From positions 310,001 to 374,000 of the forward strand of contig KL647326.1 in assembly GCA_000727475.1 (NCBI GenBank): a stretch of 64,000 nt of DNA, read 5' to 3'. How positions within the stretch are numbered: position 1 is the stretch's first letter; every line of letters starts with the position of its first letter. Under the pieces are notes generated by a model. That model was given only the letters and a program-made list of their open reading frames with translations. It did no database searches and was not told the DNA's origin. This stretch comes from Sarcocystis neurona (lineage: Eukaryota > Apicomplexa > Conoidasida > Eucoccidiorida > Sarcocystidae). The translations under genes were made by a program, and so were the position numbers. Of this stretch, positions 29,158 to 40,303 are shown one piece after another.

Positions 29158-31320
29158 TCAATAAGGCAAAATAAACTTGCGCTGCGGCTCTTCTAGCAAC
29201 AGACGCGTACCTTCCTCTGCTGCCTCCTCCTCTGCTGCCGCTGCAGCCTCGCGGACTTCTGCAGCAGAAGGGACTGTGATGCGGAGTCTGCACTCGTTAA
29301 TAACGTTTATTTGATAGCTGTCGCTGCTCTCGCTGCTGTTTCTGCTGTCGTTGATGCTTCTGGCGACAGCTGCAGCAGGACGTCTTGCCCCCGCATGAGC
29401 CGAAGAAGTGGGACCCTTTCTCTTGCATCGATAGCACACTCTCTTCCTCTCAGTTGGCAATTCACTAACGCTCAGTGTGTACGTGATTTTTCCACTCTTT
29501 CCTTCTGCTGCATCTGCTCCTTCTGCATATGTTCGTGTACTTGCTGCTGCTGCATCTGCTCTTGCGGCTGCTACATCGTATGCCGACTCGCCTGGTGCTG
29601 TGTCCGCTGGTTCTTCTGGTGCACTAGGGGGGACAACAGACAACCTGGCAAAGGGCACGAGGTCTCGTAGGTTTTCGACAACAGCACTCATTGGTTCAGT
29701 AGGATCATCAAGAAAAAACTGCCTTTCTTGTCTCCGTTGCTCTCGTTCGCTCAGTACAAGCTCCTGCTGCCGCACCTCGTCGTGTACTGCAACAGGAGCA
29801 GTTGCAGCAGCACCAGCCGCCGAAGGCAGAGCTGCGTCGCAATCGTTATCGCTATCATCGTACACAAGTGAGGGCTCCAGCGGCAGCAGTGTGTGACTGT
29901 CATCCACTCCACATTCGAAACGCACCGGCGCGTTCGGAAGCAAAATCGCTTCGACTGTAGCTACACCGCCTGCTGCCTCTACTCCCCCTGCGCAGTTGTG
30001 TAGAGTCAAAATTTCCTGTTGCAGTTCGTCTTCTCTCTCAGGGGATACCACTTCACTAGAAACATCCTTGTCTGACTCTCCTGCGTCCGCTCCATCTGCT
30101 TCTGCAGCCTGTGGGTGCTGAACTGTGATGAGGATGAGGCAGCCTTGCTCAGGAGGCGCCTCTTCCTCGCCCTCTACACTTGTTTTTTCCTTCTGCTCGG
30201 CTGCTGGTGCTGCCGCCGGCGGCTGCTTCGGTTGAAAACACAGCAGACAGATGGTCTCCGTCTGCTTCGGGAGCTGAGGCACGGCTAACACGTGCAACGA
30301 ATCCCCTGCAGGAGCACCGTGGGCAGCAGGAGCAGCAGCTTCTTCAGCCGCAGCAGAACCCTCAGTCGCAGCAGCCTCAGCAGCAGCAGCAAGAGCACCA
30401 CCATCGACAACGGCTTCAACGCGTGCAACGTTTTTCTTTATAGAAGCCCCTGGCACAAAGGCGGCGACTGACTGCGGACCTCTGCAGACGCCTTCATGGT
30501 ATCGGTACACTTGATCATCTATTGGTGGATCGACAGTGGCGACGACAGCAGCGCAGCCGAACACAGAAGAAAGTGTGGGGCTTCGCACTTCGAAGGCCAA
30601 ACCCCTTGTGCGATCTTTACAGAGAGGTAGCGAAGCAGCTGCTGCTGTAACCTTCTCTACACCACCTGCTGCCTGGGGAGTCCCTGCGTCCCCTCGGATG
30701 CCGGCTGCTGTCCCGCTTTGAGTGTCGCTTTTTGAAGCGTCCAGCGATAGTTCCGTTCGCTCTGATTTTGCTGCTGCGTCTATTTCTGGTGCGGAATTCC
30801 CTTGTGTCTTCTTCTCCGCTCCTACAGCTGTTGCTTTACGGTTTGCTACTGTCTGCAGTGCGCCAGCTGCTCCTTCCCCCACCTCTCCGTCGGGGTCTGC
30901 ATCTGCTGCTGTTACTGCTGAAATGGGAGAAAGTCTGTCTGTCTGTGAGGGCCGCGGTGCTTCGGTGGAAGAAGCGTGTGTGTATTCTGCGGCTGCACCA
31001 GATGCTGAAGTTGCTTCTGTTGAGGGCTGGGTTTGTACCAGTGCTGCTGGCGTTGCTGCTGGCGCTGGCGTTTCTGCTCGCAGCGCCTGTGGTTGTGAGT
31101 CGACCGACACTGCCAGTGGTACTGCTTTGACTTCTGCAGCTAATTTTGCTGATGTCCCTACCACAGTTGCTGGCGTCACTGGCGCTTCTTTTACTGCTGT
31201 GCTGGGAGCAGCGTCGGTGACAATGAGACTATTGAAAGACGTCGAAAGATGTAGGGAGATCAGAAGAAAACAAGCAATACCCACCATTTTTGCAGGCACA
31301 CTGGCAAAGGCGCTCGACAT
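29158..31320 (-). CDS. Secreted double six-cysteine SRS-like surface antigen
   Basis: Single exon of 720 codons. The second ATG (31287, context GCAAAAATGG) fits the coccidian start consensus better and puts the signal peptide (MVGIACFLLISLHLSTSF) at the N-terminus. Residues 30-230 are an Ala/Ser/Glu-rich spacer. Two tandem domains follow (about 234-403 and 443-685), each with six cysteines in the same order: 234, 256, 279, 358, 361, 394 and 443, 470, 494, 629, 632, 677. Shared landmarks are VRFECG, VY before Cys3, a late PGA or DLVPFA segment, LPKQTETIC/LPTERKRVC with a CxxC, and CLILITV/CRLRITV. This layout matches the SRS (SAG1-related) fold, with the s48/45 six-Cys fold as alternative. Ala/Glu insertions lie between the conserved strands. 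There is no C-terminal hydrophobic GPI signal, so the protein may be secreted or may have an unrecognised 3' exon. Function is inferred: surface or secreted antigen. Confidence 0.72.
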   Translation of the reverse strand: MSSAFASVPAKMVGIACFLLISLHLSTSFNSLIVTDAAPSTAVKEAPVTPATVVGTSAKLAAEVKAVPLAVSVDSQPQALRAETPAPAATPAALVQTQPSTEATSASGAAAEYTHASSTEAPRPSQTDRLSPISAVTAADADPDGEVGEGAAGALQTVANRKATAVGAEKKTQGNSAPEIDAAAKSERTELSLDASKSDTQSGTAAGIRGDAGTPQAAGGVEKVTAAAASLPLCKDRTRGLAFEVRSPTLSSVFGCAAVVATVDPPIDDQVYRYHEGVCRGPQSVAAFVPGASIKKNVARVEAVVDGGALAAAAEAAATEGSAAAEEAAAPAAHGAPAGDSLHVLAVPQLPKQTETICLLCFQPKQPPAAAPAAEQKEKTSVEGEEEAPPEQGCLILITVQHPQAAEADGADAGESDKDVSSEVVSPEREDELQQEILTLHNCAGGVEAAGGVATVEAILLPNAPVRFECGVDDSHTLLPLEPSLVYDDSDNDCDAALPSAAGAAATAPVAVHDEVRQQELVLSEREQRRQERQFFLDDPTEPMSAVVENLRDLVPFARLSVVPPSAPEEPADTAPGESAYDVAAARADAAAASTRTYAEGADAAEGKSGKITYTLSVSELPTERKRVCYRCKRKGPTSSAHAGARRPAAAVARSINDSRNSSESSDSYQINVINECRLRITVPSAAEVREAAAAAEEEAAEEGTRLLLEEPQRKFILPY

Positions 31321-34300
31321 GCGATCAAAGTCTTAATGTACTGATGCTGCAGGAGGGAGCGGCCCACGTTGTGCATACTCTTAGTAACTTTCTTATGAAC
31401 AGTTTTTCGGGCTCGCTGATTCGCACTGTAGTTCTCGTTCCATGCTCAAGCATGAAGACAGACTCGCAGAAACACACATGTATACACCTCTGGAGATGAA
31501 TACGCGCAACCCTCTGTAACCGTGCAGGTGTCTCAATATGAATCGTGCCACAGGAGGTAACGGAGTATATGTGCTTAGACTCACAGGTTTGTAGACGCTT
31601 TCACACCACTACGTGTGCCCCTACGTGTACATATTTGTTTGTATAAAGGGGCTGAGAGATAAGTGGATAGATAGTGATGGTAGCGCCACGCAATTCACGT
31701 GCAGGCACACAATTTCCGCTTTCGTCCTCAGCTTCTAATTTTTGATGGAGGGCCCGCCTCAGCGTGTCATTTTGCCAAAAAGGCGTACGTACTGAGTAAG
31801 TACACACATCGCCGTACAATTTTTACACATGTGTATGTACTCTCTGTGTGTCTACACATGTGACTGCACTCGCGTACAATACCGTACGTGACCACGTGTA
31901 CATACATATGTGCAATTGTGTAAGAAGTGTTCTATACAAGTGACTGTGCGTGACACACTCTATGAAGCGTCGAGTGTTCTTGCCGCGAACGAAATTGCTG
32001 ACGAGGGTTATATCCTCGCCGCAGCTGAATACCACTAGGCAAATGCCGTGGTGATGTTCACTGTTGCACCACACAACAATGAAGCAACTGGAACATACAG
32101 TCGTGTGATAGGTAACTGACTCATCTTCTGAACGAGAGAGAAACTGGGTCTCGTCGGACAAATATGTTTACTTTCGCATGGAGCAAGTGTGTAGCTCTAT
32201 CTGTACCACTTCTATTTCTCTTCGCAATTCAGAGTTGGGACGCACTGTACAGATGTACCTGCAGTATTTTGTTTTGAGGACTGCTCCGACTACAGGGAAA
32301 GAAAGCGTACGACGCGCAGTTGTGGAAATAGTCTGAAGTACGTAAGCGAGAGACAGAGTACAGGAGATGTCCTGCAGTTCACTTCGACCCGCCGGTGGGG
32401 CAACAACTACTATCCCACATTTTTTTGTAAGTTGGAGCTGTAAAGCGACACGCCTCACTCGTTCAAATCTGTAGTAATTACGGCATCGATAACGAACTTG
32501 TACGACAAAAGTGCCGTTCGCCGCGGTCACAGCACCAGCAGGAGCGGCAGGGTTCATTCAAGTGAGTCAGCCGCAACAAAGTCGAAAGCACGTGACGCCG
32601 ATGGAGTAGGTTGTCTATCTAGTGCAAAGGTTCCGCATATGAAAATAGAGAAACACACGTCTGAATGCGGAGAACAGAGGTGCACACGCGTAGGACGGAA
32701 GTACCTACGCACATGTGTATACATATATATATATATATATATATATGTTGATTCGCGCGTCTGTAGATGTATACACATGTATGTCTAGATTCGCGCGTCT
32801 GTAGAAAGATATAAGTAGTTGTATTTTCCACGAAAGGGGTATGTGGTCAGCAGGTGTCAACACTTATAAGCGAATGAAGAGAGAATATCCACACGCATAT
32901 TTAGGCAAATATGCGTATATGCATACACGCATATATATATATATATATATGTACACATACGTGTGCACACCACTATGTGAGTAGTACGGTGAAATTGTAG
33001 CCGAATGTGCGCATTAAGTTACAGACGTACAAGTTAAGTCAGAAAGGAATTTACTTACACGTTTGATACACGAACATAGTCGTTATGACACGGCAAAGCG
33101 TCTGCTTCAAAGATGAGAGTCCCCCGCTACAAAACGACGTGAACGGACACGTAGAAAAAGGGTTAGGTTTTCTTTGTATACAAGGCCTGCTGGACATTTG
33201 TGCCACGCGGCAGGGGCACAGGATACAGCAAGGCACGTCGGAAGGCACTGCACACAGAAGAACAGGTATAACGTCCTACGCTTTCGCAGTATACACTCAT
33301 ATACGTATACATATACGCTTTCTTATAAGATCAGATAATACACGTGTGCATGTCTAGGCTCGTACGGCTACTCAGAACACGCATCTATCCGTGCACAGCT
33401 ACACACGTATGTCCATGCAAACACATAAACAACAGCACCCCTATGCGTATAAAAAAATATATATATATGCGCATGTGTGCAGACGTACCGGGACACTAAT
33501 ACAGATAATTCGATATGCGACTCACATACGTAGTACCTTAGGTCCTCACACACGCAGAAACTTACACATCTCTCGATATTAAGAGCGTTGGTAAACGGTT
33601 AACATAAGAGAACAGTCTGACCGTATTTACATACGTGCGCAAAGAATCGCACAAGAGAAACGGCATACGAAGTCACACGTTTACACATGTATATATATAT
33701 ATGCACACATATGTGTATATATGCATATGTAAGACGGAGTGCTTGGCACATGTGTAGATAGACGCTTATTTATCTAAATCGAGTTTGAGTGCGTATGCTT
33801 GTGCCGGTGATCCTGCAAAAAAAAATTTCCGCCCCAAGTTGTCGGCGCCAAGTGTACGCACGCGCTTCCTGCTATTTCAAGCAGTCACTCTCATGCAGGT
33901 CCATTAGAGCGCTTCGTTATAAAGACGCTTATGCGAACATATTGGAGGACATAAAGAAGAAGTATATACACATCGTCTGTATACATATGGATGCACTTAC
34001 ACATACGCATGCGTTATTATTTACGTACGCACACAACCTTTCATATACCGCTTGATAATAGCATCACAGTTGTATACGTCTGTATACACATATGAATGCA
34101 CTTACATATACACATGCCTTATTACATACGTACGCGCACAACCTGGCATATACCGCTTATGAATAGCGTCAGAGTTGGACGAAGCCACGACAGAATCTTC
34201 GCGCTTGGCAGTACAGCCGGAAAGGATACGAAGAGGTAAGTGCGACTCCGACATCACCGGCAGAGGGAAAAAACGCATCCCCTAGCGACTGCGGCCTGCA

Positions 34301-36460
34301 CCCGATATGAGAATCCTCAGGCTTGTGGGAACTGCAGCAACAGTACTGCAGCAGCAACTTATTCATCGCGTGGTAGTATCTTTATCAGCAACAATGCAGC
34401 GTTCCAGTAGCAGCAGTAGAGCACCACCAGCAGCAGAAAGGATATGCTAGCTCAGAAGCCGTATCATACAGTATCCGTGAGGAATCTACACGTCCACATG
34501 CGTACACGTAAGTGCTACTTGCCCGCGGAAAAGTGGTGGGACATCTTAACTTGGCGCGGAGCATCAGTACTTGCGACCAGCGAAGGCCACAGGCCAAACT
34601 CCCGGAAGCCAAGAACCCCCAGGAAGAAGGCGTGTAGAAAGGATGAAATGTAAAGGAAACGTGTTCGGGATGGTGTGCGGTGTTGCTACGTGATCTGCTA
34701 CGCAGGAGCAGGGTCTCTGTTGTTGCTTTTTCGCTGCTGATGCTGCAGTGGGGCGACCAGGCGGTCGTGAACAGTCGCCAGCAAAACCTGTGGCAGCAGC
34801 AGGAACTGTTGTGGCAACAGCGTCTGTTGCACCCCTTGTCTTTTCCCTCCCTGTGGACACTGTGTACGGAAAGCTCGTTAAAATGTGTACGCACGTACAT
34901 ATACATACTAACGTGAGGATTATGAGTGTATCGGTGTGTCTTCTTCGTATGCAAATGACCTTTACAAATGTGCCTGCATGTATTTTCGGTATGCGTTCGG
35001 ACAGTCTACGAAATATCGACACATATTCTGCATTCCCCTGTAGTTTCACGAACCATACTGCACGATACACATTCGAACCTGGGTGAAGTGTTGAGGTATG
35101 CGTACGAGTGCATACAGAAAAGCAGGCGCCGGCTACCCATTCTTTTATTCAGCGTGCGTGGTGTGCAACAGAAGATAGTACAGGCAGGAGAAATCATTTT
35201 ACATATTAATGTGGGCATAGATACACACTATCCCGAGCACGTATTCGTATTAGATACAAATACATGTGTGTGCGCAAACACGTACGTGGTCTGCCACTGG
35301 TCGAACTTTGTTTCGTCCTCGTTCAACCTACACCGTGCAACAGCAAGAGTACCAAGCTTGAAGGCACTTCACTGCAAAAGAGAGCCGGCACCGAGTATGA
35401 CAAAAGAATGGCTCGGTACACGCACAAAAGGCTTCTACGTATCCACACATTTACACACATGTAGGCTGTCTGCAGACACGTGGACACACGTGTGAATTTG
35501 CTAGACCATACGTATATTGTAGGCACGAATACACGGGTGCGCAGAGACACAGCAAGAGCTTGTATTTTAAATGTCTCCGCCTCGCCGTGCGCTTGCACGT
35601 ACGCGTACATGGATAGTGTCACGCACACGTATAACAGGGCAGAGAGACAGACAATAAAACGCAGATACGTCTATCTATTATGGTTTTTATCATGTGCAGA
35701 TAGTGTTAATACAGCTACATCCATACGTGTGCATCACGTGGTGGTGAATGTGTTGGCAAATACGTGTGGGACGCTCTGTTTCCTTGTAGTTGCTGTCCAG
35801 TAACGTCTGCGCATCGGTGTCAAGCTACGCGCGTATGCGGAGACATATATATATATATGTCTGGGATAGACTTGCTTATCGAGTACGTCGCTTCAATGTC
35901 TTTGTTGATAGACTCCTGAACATGTGTGCACAATAACGTCACGCACATATGTACCTTAAGTGGCATGTAGGGCTACGTATGGTCGCAAGCCACCTGTACA
36001 CCAGACAGGCGTCTCCAGTCCCAAGACACGGATGTGCGTGTGCGCCAGTAGTCACTCGTCCATGTGTGAAGTGCTTCACACGTACACACCGAGATCTACA
36101 TAAATATACACATTCGTGAATGAGATACTTTCAATCACCGGCTGTGCCTGCTGGGTCGCTGTCATTTTCAGCAGGACGCCACCCATTTTCGCATACACAA
36201 GTACAACTTTACATATGTATGCATCTGTGTATATATACGCCTTCGTATGCACATATGTTCGTACACACTCGCACACGTAAACACATACCTATATCTAGGT
36301 ACACGTCATTGCAAGACAAACGAGAAAAGGCGGCTAACTTATTAGTTCCGTGCAGGTGGAGGATTCACACCATGCACATATCTACATATGTGTAGTTCTG
36401 TACGCAGCTCATTGATGCCCAGAATTACCCATATACGTAGATATAGATGTGAATCCCTGC
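31321..36460. other. Repeat-poor intergenic stretch
   Basis: Balanced composition rich in TACGTA, CACACG and TATATG words, with short TATATA runs near 32725, 32935, 33460, 33690 and 35845. Many short open frames on both strands; none has a supported start plus splice or domain signal. A canonical GTAAGT donor-like site is at 34236 on +. Confidence 0.4.
34169..34331 (-). CDS. Possible minus-strand exon
   Basis: Reading on the minus strand, a TACTGTTGCTGCAG acceptor-like site is followed by unique coding-like sequence (HKPEDSHIGCRPQSLGDAFF, then PSAGDVGVALTSSYPFRLYC) to a stop. The CTG-type run-up copies the acceptor style of the epsin-like gene. No other exon could be joined, and the opposite strand offers a competing donor at 34236. 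Confidence 0.2.
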
Positions 36461-36476
36461 CAGCCACATGGTTGCC

Positions 36477-36517
36477 ATGGCAGCCCGCTACTCGATGAAG
36501 GATGGCAGCAGAAGAAT
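36477..36517 (+). CDS. Possible first exon of the 36.5-48 kb gene
   Basis: ATG in GCCATGGCA context followed by AARYSMKDGSRR and two bases of the next codon at a perfect GTGAGT donor. The following intron-like sequence has the donor, AT-rich, CTG-sense, acceptor order seen in the epsin-like gene. Too short for any family assignment. Confidence 0.3.
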
Positions 36518-37537
36518 GTGAGTCCTGCTGACTCTACAGTAAGCACACAGACAGTGCGACCTCACATGCGCGACATATAAGCATGTATGTGTGTACGCCT
36601 ATCTCTGCATATGTGTACGTCTGTCTCTGCACATGCGTACGCTTGATGGCGCACTTCTATACGTACGTACTACGTACGGGTCCGTGCGTATAGAGACAGA
36701 AATACGTTACCCGCACACGTTAACGTAGGCCGCCTACGTCCCAGCTGTACGTGAGGAGGATCAAGGGCAGCAGCAGTCGAATAGCAACAACAACGTACAC
36801 AGACGACGGAGACGGTAGCGTACCACTACATTTGCGTTGAGCTGCTGCTGTTGTCGCAGCGGTGACGTGCGCATACGTACCTCACATACAAGCAGTGCCT
36901 ACATACAGAAATAACTGCTTTTGTACATACAGATACATATGTACGGTACACTTGTTTCTATTCAACACAAATATGTGTAGAGAGTCAACTGGATGTGTGT
37001 GTTTGTGAATTGCTTCACTTTTGTGAGGAGGGGAATACGTGGATAACGTCGCGTGCCTAAGAAGTATCCACTGCTGCAGCAGAAGCGAAGAAACCGCCGC
37101 TCCTGCGCGCGCACGATTGTTGCTGCTGCCGCGGGGTGAGGCATGCTACTGCGGGAGCAGAAATAGCAACAGGCCTGCTGTGTAACAGTGGCGAGTTTCT
37201 TGTGCACCTGCCTGCCCTATTATCCTACTGTACGATCATGTGCGCAGCTGCTGTTCGTATATGCTGTTGCTGCCGCTGCTGCGGCTATTGCTCGAATAAT
37301 TTTATATAGCTGTCGATGATACTGCCGATGCTATTATTAGTGACGCACAAGTACGCTGCGGATGCTTTATGCTGCAGTTGTTTCTGTTGCTGTGCCGTTC
37401 GTACACCCCCGGCTGCTGCCGCCCCTGCTGGCTTTTCCTTATCTAAATGCTTTCCACATGCTGGGGCTGGCGTTCGCAGTTGCAGCTACGCTACTGCTGC
37501 TGATACGCGTGTCCGGCTGCGCTGGTCGTCGTGGTGC

Positions 37538-37541
<4 letters not shown>

Positions 37542-37583
<42 letters not shown>

Positions 37584-37625
37584 GTGTGTGTGTGCGTGTG
37601 TGTGTGTGTGTGCGTGTGTGTGTGC
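37542..37625. repeat. (TG)n microsatellite
   Basis: About 84 bases of TG dinucleotides with four C-for-T changes (TGCG steps). The longest near-perfect dinucleotide run in the window. Confidence 0.95.
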
Positions 37626-37739
37626 TCTGCTGTTGACGCTGCTGGTGGCCCATACGCTCTCGCTGCTGCTGCTGTTGTGTATTATCTTGTTGCTGCTAGT
37701 AATGTGCATGCTGCTGGTGCTGCTGAAAGCGCGTAGTCT

Positions 37740-37960
37740 ATTGCTACTGGTGGCCGCGTGGACGCTGCTGCTCCTGATGGTAGTGTGTACGCTGCTGCTG
37801 CTGCTGCTGGGAGTGTGGACGCTGCTGCTGCTGGAAATGTGGACGCTGCTGCTGCTGGAAATGTGGACGCTGCTGCTGCTGGAAATGTGGACGCTGCTGC
37901 TGCTGCTGCTGGGAGTGTGGACGCTGCTGCTGCTGTTGTTGGTGGTAGTGTGTACGCTGC
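37740..37960. repeat. 24-bp CTGGAAATGTGGACG minisatellite
   Basis: Units contain GTGGACGCTGCTGCTGCTGG with GAAAT or GAGTG. Three units are exactly 24 bases apart (GGAAAT at 37833, 37857 and 37881), with 27-30 base variants on each side. Confidence 0.88.
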
Positions 37961-38107
37961 TTCTGCTGCTGGTCTTGCCCGTTCTACTAACGCTCATATG
38001 GTGCCCTCTATTGCAGCTGTTGCAAATATGTGTCTAGTGCTGCAGCGTGTGCGTGTACCTTGCTGCTGCAGCCGGTAGTGTGTACGCGGCAATTGCTGAC
38101 AGAGCAC

Positions 38108-38185
38108 ACACTGCTGTTGGCAGAGGATATGCTGCTGTTGACAGAGGATATGCTGCTGCTGGCAGAGGATATGCTGCTGTTGATG
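38108..38185. repeat. 24-bp GCAGAGGATATGCTGCTG minisatellite
   Basis: Three to four copies of a 24-base unit containing AGAGGATATGCTGCTG. A second 24-base family within 400 bases of the first. Confidence 0.85.
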
Positions 38186-38687
38186 ATCGCGCTGCAGGTG
38201 CTACTGGTGGCTACACACGCTGTTGCTTCGCCTGTGCTGTGCCTGCGGCACGAGCTGCTAACCGTTGCCTGCTGCTGCTGCACATGCTGCTCTTCGGGTG
38301 GCTCCGGCTGCTGCCGTTGCTGCTGTGCCTGCTGCTGCCGTTGCTGCTGTTCCTGCGGCTGGTGGTGCAAAGGCAGCTAGTACTCGTTAAGTACCGGCAT
38401 CAGAACTGAGGGCGCAGCCTCTTTTCTCTCGGCCGTCCCTGCTGTGCTCCTGCTGCTGCTGCTGGACGTCATCATCGGCCGCGCTACTTGCCTACAGTCC
38501 AAGTGTGATGCCACCCCGATAATGCGGCGGGTAGGAGCTAGCGAACACAACAGCAGCGCTGCTGGCCGCATTCGTTCCCCTTTAACAGCAGGAGTGTGTT
38601 TCTCCTCGTCCTTCGCAGCTGCGGCCTCCTTTCGCGTGCTTGTGTTGCTGCCCCGCCGCTGCCTCAACCGCGACCCACCTGCTGCAG

Positions 38688-38830
38688 CCAGAGCGGCAGC
38701 ATACTCAGCAGCTGCAATTCAGCGGCAATCCGTGTAGCCCCAGCGCTTCCTGGAGAAGCAGTAGCATCAGCAGTAGCAGCAGAAGCCGCACAACAACCTA
38801 CACCAGCACGGGAACCGCGCAGTCGCTGCA
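38688..38830 (+). CDS. Possible exon after CCACCTGCTGCAG
   Basis: Unique, CAG-sense sequence directly after a strong acceptor-like site. Two frames are open: one reads PERQHTQQLQFSGNPCSPSA then Ser-rich, the other QSGSILSSCNSAAIRVAPAL then Ala-rich. Which frame is used is unresolved because both flanking exons are uncertain. Confidence 0.3.
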
Positions 38831-38839
38831 GTGCTGCTG

Positions 38840-38978
38840 CTGTTGCTGCTGCAGTGCTGCTGCTATGGCTGCTGCAGTGCTGCTGCTATGGCTGCTGCGG
38901 TGCTGCTGCTATGGCTGCTGCAGTGCTGCTGCTATGGCTGCTGCAGTGCTGCTGCTATGGCTGCTGCAATGCTGCTGG
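38840..38978. repeat. 23-bp CTATGGCTGCTGCAGTGCTGCTG minisatellite
   Basis: Five units with CTATGG starting at 38863, 38886, 38909, 38932 and 38955. The 23-base period shifts frame at every unit, so it is not a coding repeat and supports an intronic position. Confidence 0.92.
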
Positions 38979-39410
38979 TATTGCTCCCGCCGTGCTGCAG
39001 CCATTGCTGCTGCAGTGCTGCTACTGCTGCTGCTACTGCTGCTGCAGTGCTGTTGCTGTCGCTGCTGCAGTGCTGTTGCCATTGCTGCTGCAGTGCTGCA
39101 GCTGTTGCCGCTGCATTGCTGTAGCTGTTGCTGCAGCGGGCTGCTGGTCTTGCTGCAGCTGGGCCGCTGCTGGGGCCGCTGCTGACGCGGCGGCTGGCGT
39201 GGCTGCTGATGCCATTGCTGGTGCCGTCGCTGGCGCAGCCGTGGGCCGCTGCGCCTCTTTCTCTGCTCGCAAGACTGCTGGTGCTGCTCCGCGGCATTCT
39301 CCGCCGCGGTTGCTGCTGGGGCGCGGCGGCTGGCATCTCTACCGTCGGTCGTCGGACGCATGCCTCGTCATTTGCACACATGCTTGTTGCCGGCCACGTC
39401 GCAGCAGCAG

Positions 39411-39968
39411 GATTTTCTGAAGGCAGTACGACTGGCAACTGCAGCAGAGGCAGCAGAGGCAGCACGACGCTCGGCGAAGAGAGCAGCCGCAGGCCACACG
39501 ATTGCACCGCGGCGTACACTCGTACGGTGGTGCCGCAAGAGAATTTTTATCAGCAGCAGTGCAGGCCACCAGCAGCAGCTCCCGCAGCGAGTCCCTGCAG
39601 AAAATATCAGCAGCACGACATCGACAACGGCAGCGAAAGCGGCCGCAGCAGCAGCAGCAACAGCGTTGTCTAGAACGGCAGCAGCAGCAGCAGAGGCACG
39701 GGGCGGCAGAAGCGCGACCGACAGCAGCAGGACCAGTAGCACGGGCGCGGCAGAAGCACGACCGACAGCAGCAGCAGCGGGAGGACCAGTGGAAGGAAGC
39801 GCACAAGCGAGCGGCAGCAGACAATCAAGGAGACACGTAGGGGCGCCCCAACAGTTCCCGCGGAGCTTGAAGCAGGTAGAGCAACACTGTGAAGCAGAAC
39901 GTCCCCTGCTGCTGGAGCGGCTACTTTCTCTTCACGAGACAGCAGCAGCAGCCTGTCCCGTTTTGCGG
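39411..39968 (+). CDS. Possible exon of the 36.5-48 kb gene
   Basis: After CACGTCGCAGCAGCAG the frame reads DFLKAVRLATAAEAAEAARR, then GHTIAPRRTLVRWCRKRIF, Ala/Ser/Thr-rich sequence, and ends FPRSLKQVEQHCEAERPLLL plus a Leu-rich helix (ERLLSLHETAAAACPVLR) exactly at a GTAAGT donor in phase 0. Charged helices outside the repeats support coding. The left edge could be a few bases either way. No known family. Confidence 0.45.
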
Positions 39969-40303
39969 GTAAGTTGCTGCTGCTGTTGGTGGCAGCACGA
40001 GTACGACGACGACTCCAGCAACAGCAGGTGCTGCAGCTTCTACTGCAGCAGCAGGACGGGGGAGCAAGAGCCGGCCTGAAGTTCAGGCCCCCACTTGCCC
40101 TGCAGTTTCCCTGCACACACGATGCGGAGACCCGGAGCAGCAACCGCAGCAACCACGGGAGCAGAAGACGGCGCAGCACCCTCCGCAGCAGCATTTTCAG
40201 CAGCAGCAGCGGCACAGGCACAGCAGAATGAGGAAGAGAGGGACGTACGGGGAAACAGGCGGAGAGAGCAGCGGTGATCCGATGCCCCGCCGTCTCGAAG
40301 TAG

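Larger units (their letters stand above)
37230..38450. repeat. CTG-sense tract with minisatellites
   Basis: CTG triplets nearly throughout, with a TG run and two 24-base minisatellites listed separately. Leu- or Ala-rich + frames and Ser-rich minus frames are repeat shadows. Interpreted as the 3' part of an intron of a + strand gene. Confidence 0.6.

Noticed and set aside
35030..35090. TTCGAAT-type T-loop suggesting a tRNA on the minus strand
   Set aside because: The bases on the two sides do not form a T stem, and there is no acceptor or anticodon arm.
36477..36517. First exon of a histone deacetylase (SRR-I like start)
   Set aside because: Only a few residues agree, and no deacetylase motif is found in any frame downstream.
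37740..38185. CRISPR-like regularly spaced repeats
   Set aside because: Units are contiguous 24-bp tandem repeats without unique spacers, in a eukaryotic genome.
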